Made by a program: the position numbers and the translations under genes. From Modicisalibacter xianhensis (GTDB lineage Bacteria > Pseudomonadota > Gammaproteobacteria > Pseudomonadales > Halomonadaceae), in the NCBI RefSeq assembly GCF_900113605.1, contig NZ_FOPY01000002.1:248001-312000 (forward strand): a stretch of 64,000 nucleotides of DNA, read 5' to 3'. The notes beneath the pieces were generated by a model that was not told the origin of the DNA, made no database searches, and saw nothing but the letters and a program-made list of their open reading frames with translations. Every line of letters starts with the position of its first letter. The stretch's first letter is position 1. This document shows positions 44,800 through 53,701 of the stretch, in pieces.

Positions 44800-46146
44800 A
44801 TGGATACGTTTGGCCCCTGGAGCCTTTTTCCTACCCTGATCGTGCTGCTGATGGCGATCGTCACGCGACGCACCATCGAGTCCCTCATGACAGGTGCCCT
44901 GGTCGGCATGCTGATGCTCGACCCTGGCAGTGTGGTCACCCAACTCTCGGATACCCTGCTCAGCGTACTCGGCAACGATATCGTCACCTGGATCGTGCTG
45001 GTCTGCGGGCTATTCGGCAGCCTGATCGCCCTGCTGGTGCGTACCGGTGGCGTCCTGACATTCGGGGATGTGATGACGCGACGCATCCATGGTCGCCGCC
45101 AGAGCCTGCTGACCACTTGGGTACTCGGGCTGGTCATCTTCGTCGACGATTACCTGAACGCTCTGGCGATCAGCGCCTCGATGAAGAAGATCACCGACCG
45201 CTTCAAGGTCTCGCGGGAGATGCTGGCTTACGTTGTCGACTCGACAGCAGCGCCGATCTGTATTCTGGTTCCGTTTTCCACATGGGCAGTATTCTTTGCC
45301 GGCCTTCTGGAAGATAATGGCGCTACCGGCAACGGCATGGGGCTGTACATCGAGTCGATCCCCTACATGTTCTATGCGTGGGTGGCAGCTGCGGTGGTGC
45401 CCCTGGTTGCCATGGGCTGGATTCCCGCCATCGGGCCCATGAAGCGTGCCGAGGCACGTGCCGCCGCCGGCCAATCGATGCCCGACGGCGCCGAAGAAAG
45501 CGCCCTGGAAGTCGACGAGACCAACCAGCGTCGTCCCCATCTGCTCAACTTCCTGCTGCCCATCGCCTCCCTGATCTTTTTCACCTGGTATTTCGATATC
45601 GATATCCTGCGTGGCGTCATCGTGGCACTGGCCGTCACGTTGGCGCTCATCTTCAGCCAGCGCCTGATGAGCTTTCATGCCGTGTTCGACACGGCCCTGG
45701 AAGGGTTCAAGTCGATGCTGATGCCCCTGGGCACGCTGGTGGCCGGGTTTACCCTGAAGGAAATCAACGATGGGCTGGGACTGACCCATTACGTCATCAC
45801 CACGCTCGAACCTCTGATGACAGCCCAGATGCTGCCAGCGGTGGTGTTCGTCACCATGGCATTCCTGGCCTTCGCCACGGGCTCGTTCTGGGGCCTGTTT
45901 GCCGTAGCCATGCCCATCGTGCTGCCCTTGGCGGCAAGCGTCGGGGCTGACATGCCGCTGGTCATCGGCGCCCTGATCTCGGCCAGCGCCTTTGGCAGTC
46001 ACGCATGCTTCTACGGCGACTCCACCGTGCTCTCGGCGCAGGGTAGCGGCTGTACGCCCATGGCACATGCGCTGACCCAGCTACCCTATTCCCTGATTGC
46101 CGCCACGCTGGCAACTCTGATATTCCTGACGGCAGGACATTTGTGA
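44800..46146 (+). CDS. NhaC-type Na+/H+ antiporter family carrier
   Basis: 448 residues with about eleven membrane helices. It has the NhaC-family segments GLVIFVDDYLNALAISASMKKITDRF (about 107-132) and YVVDSTAAPICILVPFSTWAV (about 146-166), and a late FWGLFAVAMPIVLPLAA helix. Family members exchange sodium for protons, and some carry amino acids or amines instead. Set between an aminotransferase and agmatine deiminase, 7 bases from the latter, it could be the amine importer of this cluster. An ATG at 44800 fits. Confidence 0.88.
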   Translation: MDTFGPWSLFPTLIVLLMAIVTRRTIESLMTGALVGMLMLDPGSVVTQLSDTLLSVLGNDIVTWIVLVCGLFGSLIALLVRTGGVLTFGDVMTRRIHGRRQSLLTTWVLGLVIFVDDYLNALAISASMKKITDRFKVSREMLAYVVDSTAAPICILVPFSTWAVFFAGLLEDNGATGNGMGLYIESIPYMFYAWVAAAVVPLVAMGWIPAIGPMKRAEARAAAGQSMPDGAEESALEVDETNQRRPHLLNFLLPIASLIFFTWYFDIDILRGVIVALAVTLALIFSQRLMSFHAVFDTALEGFKSMLMPLGTLVAGFTLKEINDGLGLTHYVITTLEPLMTAQMLPAVVFVTMAFLAFATGSFWGLFAVAMPIVLPLAASVGADMPLVIGALISASAFGSHACFYGDSTVLSAQGSGCTPMAHALTQLPYSLIAATLATLIFLTAGHL

Positions 46147-46153
46147 GGTTTCA

Positions 46154-47260
46154 ATGAACACGACCGGGACATCATCCGCCTCTCCCACCCCCGCCGAGCT
46201 TGGCTTTCGCATGCCGGCGGAATTCGCCCCGCACGATGCCTGCTGGATGCTATGGCCGCAGCGCCCCGATAACTGGCGCTACGGTGGCAAGCCGGCCCAG
46301 GCCACCTTCGTGGAAGTGGCCAAGGCCATCGCCGAAAGCGAGACGGTGTTCATCGGCGTCAACGACGACCAGTACGAGAATGCGCGCCACCAGTTGCCCG
46401 ATCACATCCGTGTCGTCGAGCTGTCGAGCAACGATGCCTGGATGCGTGACGTCGGCCCCACGTTCCTGACTCACCCGGATGGACGGCTTGCCATGGTCGA
46501 CTGGGAATTCAACGCCTGGGGCGGCCTCAGCGGCGGGCTCTATTTCCCGTGGGACAAGGACCGGCGCATTCGCCTGAAGATCGCCGAGATGCTCGGCGTA
46601 CAACGCTTCTTTACTCCGCTGGTGCTGGAAGGCGGCTCGATCCATGTGGACGGTAAAGGCACCCTGATCACGACCGAGGAGTGCCTGCTCAATCCCAACC
46701 GCAATCCGAACATGACCAAGGCCGACCTGGAGAAACTGCTCGGCGACTTCCTGGGCGTGACCAAGGTGATCTGGATTCCGCGCGGCTGCCATCAGGACGA
46801 GACCGACGGCCACATCGACAACCTGTGCTGCTTCGTCGCCCCCGGTGAAGTGGTCCTGACCTGGACCGACGACGAAAGCGACCCGCAACACGCCATCTCC
46901 CGAGAGGCCCTGGAGGTCCTCGAGTCGTCCACCGACGCTCGGGGACGCCGGTTTACCGTGCACAAGCTGCCGATGCCAGGCCCGTTGACCATTGCCGAGG
47001 CCGAGGCCAGCGGCGTCGATCGCTTGAGCAGCTCACGCCCGCGCCAGCCCGGCGATCGCATGGCCGGCTCCTACGTCAACTTCTATATCGGCAACACGGT
47101 AGTGGTTATGCCACGCCTCGACCCGACGCATGACGACGAGGCCAAGGCCATTCTCGAGGGGTTGTTTCCAGGACGCCGCGTGATCGGCGTCGATGCCCGA
47201 GAAATTCTGCTCGGCGGTGGCAACATCCACTGCATTACCCAGCAACAACCCAAGGCCTGA
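46154..47260 (+). CDS. aguA: Agmatine deiminase
   Basis: 368 residues. It hydrolyses agmatine to N-carbamoylputrescine and ammonia. Family motifs: FRMPAEFAPHDACWMLWPQRPDNWR at the N-terminus, NDAWMRDVGPTF near residue 95, WGGLSGGLYFPWDKD, the histidine in HQDETDGHIDN (about 215), and the C-terminal catalytic cysteine in GGGNIHCITQQQP (Cys360). Start 7 bases after the carrier gene, so co-transcribed. The usual partner AguB is absent from the window; the M20 amidohydrolase in the cluster may take its place. Confidence 0.96.
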   Translation: MNTTGTSSASPTPAELGFRMPAEFAPHDACWMLWPQRPDNWRYGGKPAQATFVEVAKAIAESETVFIGVNDDQYENARHQLPDHIRVVELSSNDAWMRDVGPTFLTHPDGRLAMVDWEFNAWGGLSGGLYFPWDKDRRIRLKIAEMLGVQRFFTPLVLEGGSIHVDGKGTLITTEECLLNPNRNPNMTKADLEKLLGDFLGVTKVIWIPRGCHQDETDGHIDNLCCFVAPGEVVLTWTDDESDPQHAISREALEVLESSTDARGRRFTVHKLPMPGPLTIAEAEASGVDRLSSSRPRQPGDRMAGSYVNFYIGNTVVVMPRLDPTHDDEAKAILEGLFPGRRVIGVDAREILLGGGNIHCITQQQPKA

Positions 47261-47343
47261 TATCGTTTCGCTGCGCTTGGCTGCCACGCTGCCTCTTTTC
47301 TATGTTCAGTGTGTTGCAGCCAATTCAGGGAAAGGAGGCCACC

Positions 47344-47592
47344 ATGAAAGCATTGCAGCAGGGAGCCCTTATCGTACTCTTGGGCATGGGCGTGACTGCC
47401 TGTGGCACATCGACTACCGAACGCGCAACCAGTGGTGCGGGTATCGGTGCTGCTGTCGGTGCCGGAACGGCAGCCGTCACCGATACTGGCCTATTGACAG
47501 GCACAGCCATCGGCGCTGCCGTAGGCGCAGCGGGCGGAGCCTTGACCGAGGAGGACACGCTCAACCTCAACGAGCTGTCCCTCACCGACTAG
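47344..47592 (+). CDS. Small glycine-zipper lipoprotein
   Basis: 82 residues from the ATG at 47344 (AAAGGAGG upstream). A lipoprotein signal LIVLLGMGVTAC gives a lipidated cysteine near residue 20. The mature part is a glycine zipper: GAGIGAAVGAGTAAV and GTAIGAAVGAAGGAL, the pattern of OsmB/YMGG-type outer membrane lipoproteins, often induced by osmotic stress. Ends 8 bases before the convergent extensin-like gene. Function in the family is unclear. Confidence 0.75.
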   Translation: MKALQQGALIVLLGMGVTACGTSTTERATSGAGIGAAVGAGTAAVTDTGLLTGTAIGAAVGAAGGALTEEDTLNLNELSLTD

Positions 47593-47599
47593 ACCCGTT

Positions 47600-48304
47600 T
47601 CAACGGCAAATACTGACGCCGCGCACGCCAAGATGAAAGTGATTGGCATGCGCGGCGTTGTAGTCTGGACCGAGTACGGTACCGAACAGGCCGCAGGCAT
47701 CCTCTTGGGCCTGATGCAGGAACTCGCCCGCCTCCCCTTCATCGTCCCAGTCACTAAGCAGCTCTATTCGGCGTCCGCTTTCCAGCCGAAAGGCCGCGAC
47801 ATCCAGCGCATCCGCAGTCGCATGTTCGCTGCGCCGGGCATTGGCTCGGTGATAAATGTTGCGGCAGGCGAAGCTGCCGTAATGCTCGACGCCTGTCACC
47901 GGCTGCCTGAACACGTCGCGGGCCAGCGGTTGCAGACGATGCCGTTCGTAGAGCGCCCAGGTCAGCGCCAGCGGACAGCTGGCCACGAAACTGCGGTTGA
48001 ACGTGACCGCGCTTCGCTGTATCCGCACCACGTTCTCCAGCGGACAGCCCTCGACGGGCGTATGAGGCGCCAGCGGCGTGTAGACCAACGACTCCCCCGG
48101 CGTTGTCTGTAGCGCAGCAAGACAGGCCTCCGGATTGTCTTCCAGGCGCTGCAGCTTCCACTGCGTGACCGGAGTGATCGGGTCGGCAACCCGCAATGGC
48201 TGCCAAGGGTTCCATTCCCGCGGTATCGCCCACCACTGCTTTTCGAAGCCGATACCCACCACGATCAGCACCAGGCCAATCACTTCGCGTGCATGAATCC
48301 TCAT
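47600..48304 (-). CDS. Extensin-like family protein
   Basis: 234 residues from the ATG at 48304. A single N-terminal helix (EVIGLVLIVVGIGFEKQWW) anchors or exports it. The body fits the bacterial 'extensin-like C-terminal' family: LTWALYERHRLQPLA, GSFACRNIYHRANARRSEHATADALDVAAF and the closing AHANHFHLGV, with conserved cysteines and histidines like those of D-Ala-D-Ala carboxypeptidase folds (VanY/MepA-like). A peptidoglycan-related role is likely but unproved. Confidence 0.85.
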   Translation of the reverse strand: MRIHAREVIGLVLIVVGIGFEKQWWAIPREWNPWQPLRVADPITPVTQWKLQRLEDNPEACLAALQTTPGESLVYTPLAPHTPVEGCPLENVVRIQRSAVTFNRSFVASCPLALTWALYERHRLQPLARDVFRQPVTGVEHYGSFACRNIYHRANARRSEHATADALDVAAFRLESGRRIELLSDWDDEGEAGEFLHQAQEDACGLFGTVLGPDYNAAHANHFHLGVRGVSICR

Positions 48305-48825
48305 GGCATTCCCGTTGCGTGGATTCAAGCAGAGCGTAGCGCGTCATGGCGGTGGAAAAAACGGCACATAAAAAAACCCCGCACCAGGCGGGGCAAGCTC
48401 CACGAGAGAATGCTCGAGCGGTCAGGCCAGCTTGCGCTGTCGGTACTGGTCGACTATCACAGCTTCGAGATGACATAGACCATCACCAAATGACGACGCA
48501 CGTTGGTAACCGAGACGCGAGCGGTTTACGGGTTGACGCCGATAGCATAGGTGTACTTGCCATAGCAGGTGTATTTCAGGACGACATGAAAAATCACAGC
48601 GACGCCAAGCAGCGTCTCGACACTGTTAGTGGATCCTTAACCTACCGATCGAGACTATCGAGCGTTCTCATGTCGAAGGATGCTGGGCGCGCATCAACGA
48701 AATGTAGCCAGGTGACTCTCCCCCATAAACATCCCAGTATCTAATTAGCCTGCAACCAATTAGCCAAGATGACCTTTATCTCCGGTAAGCCTAGAATCGA
48801 TAGGTCCTTCTTACCGGGAGTCTTC
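48305..48825. other. 521-base gap with an orphan minus-strand terminator
   Basis: No gene is supported. At 48370-48393 the minus strand reads GCGGGG-loop-CCCCGC-type hairpin (plus-strand CCCCGC-ACCAG-GCGGGG) followed by a run of seven Ts, a good intrinsic terminator, yet no gene ends upstream of it on that strand. Between 48470 and 48720 the minus strand has only short broken frames (for example GKYTYAIGVNP, stop, TARVSVTNVRRHLVMVYV). It may end a small RNA or the transcript of a lost gene. Confidence 0.4.
48370..48393 (-). terminator. Orphan intrinsic terminator
   Basis: Plus-strand A6 followed by CCCCGC-ACCAG-GCGGGG; on the minus strand this is a 6-base GC stem with a T-run. It lies 66 bases upstream of the extensin-like gene on the same strand and no recognisable gene precedes it. 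Confidence 0.65.
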
Positions 48826-50106
48826 ATGGCCAGCGATTCACCGTCTCGCTTCGAGGCAACGCCACAGGAACGGCGCATTCCCCTCGCCTTCTTCTCTTTT
48901 TTGCTGTCGCGCCTGGCCGCGGTGTTCGCCATGCAGATCCAGGCGGTGGTCGTGGCCTGGCAGGTCTACGACATCACCCGCGACCCGCTGTCGCTGGCCT
49001 ACGTCGGTCTTGCCCAGTTCCTGCCCATGGTCGTGCTGCTGTTGCCGGCCGGCGATCTGGTCGACCGTTTCAACCGCAAGCACATCCTCTCCATCAGTTG
49101 GGCCGTGCAGGCGCTGTGCAGCGCCCTGCTGCTGTGGCTATCGTACACGGCCTCGAGTGACGTGACCGGCTTCTATGCCGTACTCGCCCTGTTCGGCTGT
49201 GCCCGCGCCTTCACCGGCCCAACGCTGCAGAGCCTGCTGCCGCAGATCGTGCCTCGCGCGCAGCTCTCCCGCGCCATCGCCCTGAACAGCTCGATCATGA
49301 AGATTGCGGTGATCGGCGGCCCTCTGCTCGGCGGTATCCTCTATGCCTATGGTGGTAGCCTGACCTACGCCGTGTGCCTGGTCTGTTTCCTGCTCGGCCT
49401 GGCGCTGCTGGTCACGGTGCCGGTGCGTTTTCGCAAGGAAGCCCGTCCGCAGGAGACCACGGCCTGGAAGCGCTTCACTGCGGGTATCGCCTACATACGC
49501 AACAAGCCCATCATCCTCGGCGCCATTTCGCTGGACTTGTTCGCCGTCCTGCTGGGTGGTGTGATCGCCCTACTGCCGATCTATGCCCAGGAAATCCTGC
49601 ATGTCGGCCCCGAGGGGCTGGGCGCACTGCGCAGTGCCATCGCCATCGGCGCGCTGCTGATGGGCATCTATCTGGGCGTACGCGAACTCAAGCGCAACGT
49701 GGGGTGGATCATGTTCGTGGCGGTGGCGGTCTTCGGCCTCGCCAACCTGGTCTTCGCGCTGTCGACGGTGTTCTGGGTATCGTGGCTGGCCCTGTTGGTG
49801 GCCGGCGCTGCCGACATGATCAGCGTCAACGTGCGTATTACGCTGATTCAGCTCGCCACCCCCGACGAGATGCGCGGCCGCGTCAATGCCGTCAACATGC
49901 TGTTCATCGGGTCGAGCAATGAGCTCGGCGAGTTCCGTGCTGGCACCAGTGCGGCCTGGTTCGGCGCCGTGCCGGCGGCGGTCGTAGGCGGACTCGGTAC
50001 GCTCGCCGTCGTCGGGCTGTGGATGAAAGTGTTTCCGTCACTGCGCCAGGTCAATCGCTTCGAGGATGCCACGCAGGAACTACCGGCGCGGGAAGCCACC
50101 GCCTGA
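48826..50106 (+). CDS. MFS transporter, EntS-like (MFS_3)
   Basis: 426 residues from the ATG at 48826 (GGGAG upstream). Twelve hydrophobic segments, with LAFFSFLLSRLAAVFAMQIQAVVVAWQVYDIT opening the first and the loop motif GDLVDRFNRKHIL between helices 2 and 3. It resembles the EntS/MFS_3 group of exporters, which includes siderophore and drug efflux proteins. No siderophore genes are in view, so the substrate is open. Convergent with the flavoprotein gene. Confidence 0.88.
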   Translation: MASDSPSRFEATPQERRIPLAFFSFLLSRLAAVFAMQIQAVVVAWQVYDITRDPLSLAYVGLAQFLPMVVLLLPAGDLVDRFNRKHILSISWAVQALCSALLLWLSYTASSDVTGFYAVLALFGCARAFTGPTLQSLLPQIVPRAQLSRAIALNSSIMKIAVIGGPLLGGILYAYGGSLTYAVCLVCFLLGLALLVTVPVRFRKEARPQETTAWKRFTAGIAYIRNKPIILGAISLDLFAVLLGGVIALLPIYAQEILHVGPEGLGALRSAIAIGALLMGIYLGVRELKRNVGWIMFVAVAVFGLANLVFALSTVFWVSWLALLVAGAADMISVNVRITLIQLATPDEMRGRVNAVNMLFIGSSNELGEFRAGTSAAWFGAVPAAVVGGLGTLAVVGLWMKVFPSLRQVNRFEDATQELPAREATA

Positions 50107-50154
50107 ATGGCTAGCAATATGATGCATAGGTGATTACACGCCAGAACTCGCCTA

Positions 50155-51624
50155 TCAGGCGCCCGGCCCGCACTCAGTGCACTGGTCGAGCATCGCCGGT
50201 TCGAGCAGCAACTTGGCATTGAGATCACGCAGCGCCGTGCGTATCCCTTCCTCCAGGGTCGGGTGATAGAACGGCATGTTAAGCATCTGGTGCACGCTCA
50301 TGCGCTGCTGGCAGGCCCAGGCCAGCAAATGCCCGAGATGCTCGGCCTGAGGGGCAAGAAGTTCGGCGCCTAGAAACAGGCCGGTACCGTATTCACCGTA
50401 CAGGTGCACCCAGCCGTGATTCTGACGCATGACCTTGGCACGCCCCTGATTTTCGTAGTTCAATTCGCCAATCGCATAGTCCTGCCCCAGCACATGGGTC
50501 TTCTCGATCTCGGGCCGGCTGAGCCCCACACTGGCGATCTGTGGCTCGCTAAAGACGATTGCCAGGGAGACGCGCCGATAGCCGGCCCGCAAGTCAGGGA
50601 AGCGCCCCGCGTTATGCCCGGCGATACGCCCCTCGTCGGTCGCCTCGTGCAGCAGCGGTTCAGCATGGTTGGCATCGCCCGCAATGAAAACGTGACTGGC
50701 CCCTCCGCGCGTGTCGTAACACTGCAGGGTATGCCGGTCGTAGAGGGGTATTCCCTTGTCGTTGGTCTCGATGCCCGCCTTCTCCAGCCCCAGGCCAGCG
50801 AGATTGGGTCGACGGCCGGTCGCCGCCAGCAGATAGTCGAAGCGCTCGGTCAGCCGTTCGCCGCTGCGGCGGTCGACGAACGTCACGCGGACACCGTCGT
50901 CATCCTCCTGGATGTCGCTGGTTTCCGCTTCCGGATCGAGATAGAACTCCTCGTTGAAAAGGGACACGGCCGCGGAGCGCAGTGCTTTGTCCTGCAGGCC
51001 GCCCACGCCACCGCTGCGCCCGAACAGGCGCACCCGGACACCGAGGCGCGCCAGCGCCTGCCCCAGCTCCAGCCCGACGATGCCGGGCCCGAACACGGCG
51101 ACCGACTCGGGCAACTCATGCAGGTCGAAGATCGTGTCGCTGGTCAGGATGCGCTTACCGGCGGCCTGCAGCGGCTCGGGAATGTGCGGCGAGGAGCCGG
51201 TGGCAACGATGGCGCGAGAAAAACGCACTCGCGTGTGGTCGGCAACGGCCAAGGTATGGTCATCTTCGAAGCGCGCCTGGCCACGCAGCTTGTCCTCGGC
51301 GGGAAAGTCCTCGATCGAGTCGAGTATGGTGGCGACGAATGCATCACGCCCTTCTCGCACCCGCTGCATCACGGCATGCTTGTCGATAATGACATCGCTC
51401 TCGATACGCGCCCCGAACGGCGCAATATGCCGGGCGTCATGAACGGCATTGGCAGCAGCAATCAGCAGCTTGCTGGGCATGCAACCGGTGCGTGCACAGG
51501 TGGTGCCGTAGTCGCCGCCTTCGACGAGAATCACGGAAGGGGTATGTTTCTTGGCGGCACGGTAGGCACTCAGTCCGGCACTTCCCGCACCGATGATGAC
51601 AACGTCAACGTTGCGATCCTGCAT
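50155..51624 (-). CDS. Dihydrolipoamide-dehydrogenase-like flavoprotein
   Basis: 489 residues. Class I pyridine nucleotide-disulphide oxidoreductase: FAD motif VVIIGAGSAGLSAYRAAKK at the N-terminus, the redox disulphide in TTCARTGCMPSKLL (variant of the usual C-L-N-V-G-C), the NAD motif VFGPGIVGLELGQALARLG near residue 175, FIAGDANH and the C-terminal base in FYHPTLEEG. It ends in an extra CTECGPGA tail. No 2-oxoacid dehydrogenase genes are near, so this is probably a stand-alone relative (Lpd3/mercuric-reductase-like) with another disulphide or metal substrate. GGGAGAGG precedes the ATG. Confidence 0.85.
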   Translation of the reverse strand: MQDRNVDVVIIGAGSAGLSAYRAAKKHTPSVILVEGGDYGTTCARTGCMPSKLLIAAANAVHDARHIAPFGARIESDVIIDKHAVMQRVREGRDAFVATILDSIEDFPAEDKLRGQARFEDDHTLAVADHTRVRFSRAIVATGSSPHIPEPLQAAGKRILTSDTIFDLHELPESVAVFGPGIVGLELGQALARLGVRVRLFGRSGGVGGLQDKALRSAAVSLFNEEFYLDPEAETSDIQEDDDGVRVTFVDRRSGERLTERFDYLLAATGRRPNLAGLGLEKAGIETNDKGIPLYDRHTLQCYDTRGGASHVFIAGDANHAEPLLHEATDEGRIAGHNAGRFPDLRAGYRRVSLAIVFSEPQIASVGLSRPEIEKTHVLGQDYAIGELNYENQGRAKVMRQNHGWVHLYGEYGTGLFLGAELLAPQAEHLGHLLAWACQQRMSVHQMLNMPFYHPTLEEGIRTALRDLNAKLLLEPAMLDQCTECGPGA

Positions 51625-51706
51625 CGAACCTCTCCCTGTCGGCCACTTCTAACCGTAGCAGCTTGGAAGAGGTTTCACCCATGTAGCATCAATGCAGCCA
51701 GACAGG

Positions 51707-51868
51707 CTAGCCCACGACCAGGCTGATGATCAGCGCGACACCACCCACCACCAGCGCGGTGATAACGGCAATATCGAGCAGGCGGTTGAGCCAGCGATCG
51801 GCAGGGGCCGCATGGCGTCGGGTCGCCCCCCGCCGATGCCGAGTCGATGATTTGGTGAAAGATCGCAT
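51707..51868 (-). CDS. Predicted 53-residue single-helix membrane protein
   Basis: A basic N-terminal half (MRSFTKSSTRHRRGATRRHA) is followed by one membrane helix (LLDIAVITALVVGGVALIISLVVG) that ends the protein. The arginine-rich part would stay in the cytoplasm. The ribosome site is weak (GGGGCG). No family recognised. Supported by the very regular polar-then-hydrophobic design; it could still be chance in GC-rich DNA. Confidence 0.4.
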   Translation of the reverse strand: MRSFTKSSTRHRRGATRRHAAPADRWLNRLLDIAVITALVVGGVALIISLVVG

Positions 51869-51938
51869 GACGGCGCCCCGCATTGACTCCGCTAAATCCC
51901 TATTATGCGCCAGCCCATGCGTTTATCACCATCTCGGC

Positions 51939-53561
51939 TCAAGTGTTGATACGCCGATTGACCACATTGGGCGCACGACGATAGCGGTCCTCGTCCGCCA
52001 GCGACTCGGCCTCGAAGGCATCTGCCCCGACCGGTGTCTCGCCATGGCGACGGTAGAGCGAGGTCAACATCGCCTTGCGGTCGGCACGCAGTTCGTTGAT
52101 CAGCACGAACATCATGCCGAAGATGATGAACGTGAACGGCAACGCCGAAAGCACCGCGGCCGACTGCAGGCCTTTCAGCCCCCCCGCGATGATCAGCGTC
52201 AGGCAGATGGCCGCGATCAGCAGCCCCCAGGCGATGCGCTTGAACAGCGGTGGGTTGATCGAGCCATTATCAGTCATCTGCGCCACGATATAGGTCGCCG
52301 AATCCGCCGACGTCACCAGGAAGATGAAGATCAGCAGCAGCCCGACGACCGACAGCACGTTGGAGAATGGCATCAGGTCGAACATCCGGAACAGGGCCAC
52401 GGTGATGTTCTCGTCGGTGGCCTGAGCCAGGCCCACGTCCTGTGTCATCTCCATGTTGATCGCCGCGCCACCGAACACGCCGATCCACAGGCAAGCCAGC
52501 AAGGGCGGCACGATCAGCACACCGAACACGTACTCCTTGATGGTACGCCCCCGCGATACGCGGGCCACGAACGTGCCCACGAACGGCGACCAGGCAATCA
52601 CCCAGGCCCAGTAGAAGATTGTCCAGTCATTGGCCCAGGTATTATCGCTATAAGGCGAAACCCGCAGGCTCATGCCGATGAAGTGCTGCAGATAATCGCC
52701 GATACCCAGCGTGATGGTTTCCAGGATTGCCAGGGTCGGCCCGGTGAACAGTACGTAGAGCATCAACGCGAAGCACAAGGTCAGGTTGATATTGGACAGA
52801 CGCTTGATGCCCTTGTCGAGGCCCGACCAGGTCGAGGCCATGTAACACACGAACATGGCGCCCATGATGGCAAACTTCCAGAACACGTTCTGTTCGATCC
52901 CGAACACCGCGTTCAGGCCGCCATTGATCTGCAGCACGGCCAGGCCGATCGAGGTCGCCACCCCCATGACCGTGGCAACCACGGCAAAGATGTCCAAGGC
53001 AGGCGCATAGCGGCGCGACTTGGGGTACTTGGCGGTGACCGGCGCCAACACTGACGAGACCAGGCCGGCCTGTCCCTTGCGGAACTGGTAATAGGCAATG
53101 ATCAGGCCCACCATCGAGAACGCGGCCCACTGGTGCACGCCCCAGTTGAAGAAACTGTATTGGATGGCATAGCGCGCTGCGGCGGCGGTTTCCGGCTCGA
53201 CATCGCCATACGGCGGGTGCAGGTAATGGGTCATCGGTTCGGCCATGCCGTAGAACACCAGCCCGACCCCGAACCCGGCCGCCAAGAGCATGGCCACCCA
53301 CGAAAAGAAGGAATACGAGGGCGAACTGTCCTGTGGGCCCAGCTTGATCTTGCCGTACTTGCTGAACGCCAGGACGAACAAAAACAGCACGAAACCGAAA
53401 ACCGAAAACAGGTAGAACCAGCCGAAATAGCGTCCGATGGTGCTCAAGGCAGCATTTGCAACATCACCAAAATGCTGCGGAAACGCAGCGCCCACGGCGA
53501 CCAGCGCAAGAATGATGCATGCCGAAATGGTAAAGACTCGGTGCCTTCCAAGATTGGCCAT
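51939..53561 (-). CDS. BCCT-family osmolyte transporter (betaine/choline/carnitine type)
   Basis: 540 residues with twelve membrane helices. The family signature lies in DWTIFYWAWVIAWSPFVGTFVARVSRGR (about 315-342), with the GFGVGLVFYGMAEPMTHY segment near residue 98 and the glycine/tryptophan substrate region. Such carriers import glycine betaine, choline or ectoine-like solutes with sodium, a core need in salt-loving bacteria. The cytoplasmic C-terminal tail is about 50 residues, charged, and may sense osmotic state as in BetP. AAGGAAATCCTC precedes the ATG. The exact solute is not decidable. Confidence 0.93.
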   Translation of the reverse strand: MANLGRHRVFTISACIILALVAVGAAFPQHFGDVANAALSTIGRYFGWFYLFSVFGFVLFLFVLAFSKYGKIKLGPQDSSPSYSFFSWVAMLLAAGFGVGLVFYGMAEPMTHYLHPPYGDVEPETAAAARYAIQYSFFNWGVHQWAAFSMVGLIIAYYQFRKGQAGLVSSVLAPVTAKYPKSRRYAPALDIFAVVATVMGVATSIGLAVLQINGGLNAVFGIEQNVFWKFAIMGAMFVCYMASTWSGLDKGIKRLSNINLTLCFALMLYVLFTGPTLAILETITLGIGDYLQHFIGMSLRVSPYSDNTWANDWTIFYWAWVIAWSPFVGTFVARVSRGRTIKEYVFGVLIVPPLLACLWIGVFGGAAINMEMTQDVGLAQATDENITVALFRMFDLMPFSNVLSVVGLLLIFIFLVTSADSATYIVAQMTDNGSINPPLFKRIAWGLLIAAICLTLIIAGGLKGLQSAAVLSALPFTFIIFGMMFVLINELRADRKAMLTSLYRRHGETPVGADAFEAESLADEDRYRRAPNVVNRRINT

Positions 53562-53701
53562 GAGGATTTCCTTATCCGGTTATCGCCTCAAACAGGTATA
53601 TCGTCTACTTTGGCTTCATAGCGCTTCGCAAAACTTCCGTTAGCATGCGAGCTTCACCAACGTTAGGCAAATCTTAGGCAAAACGGATACATTTTCAATC
53701 G

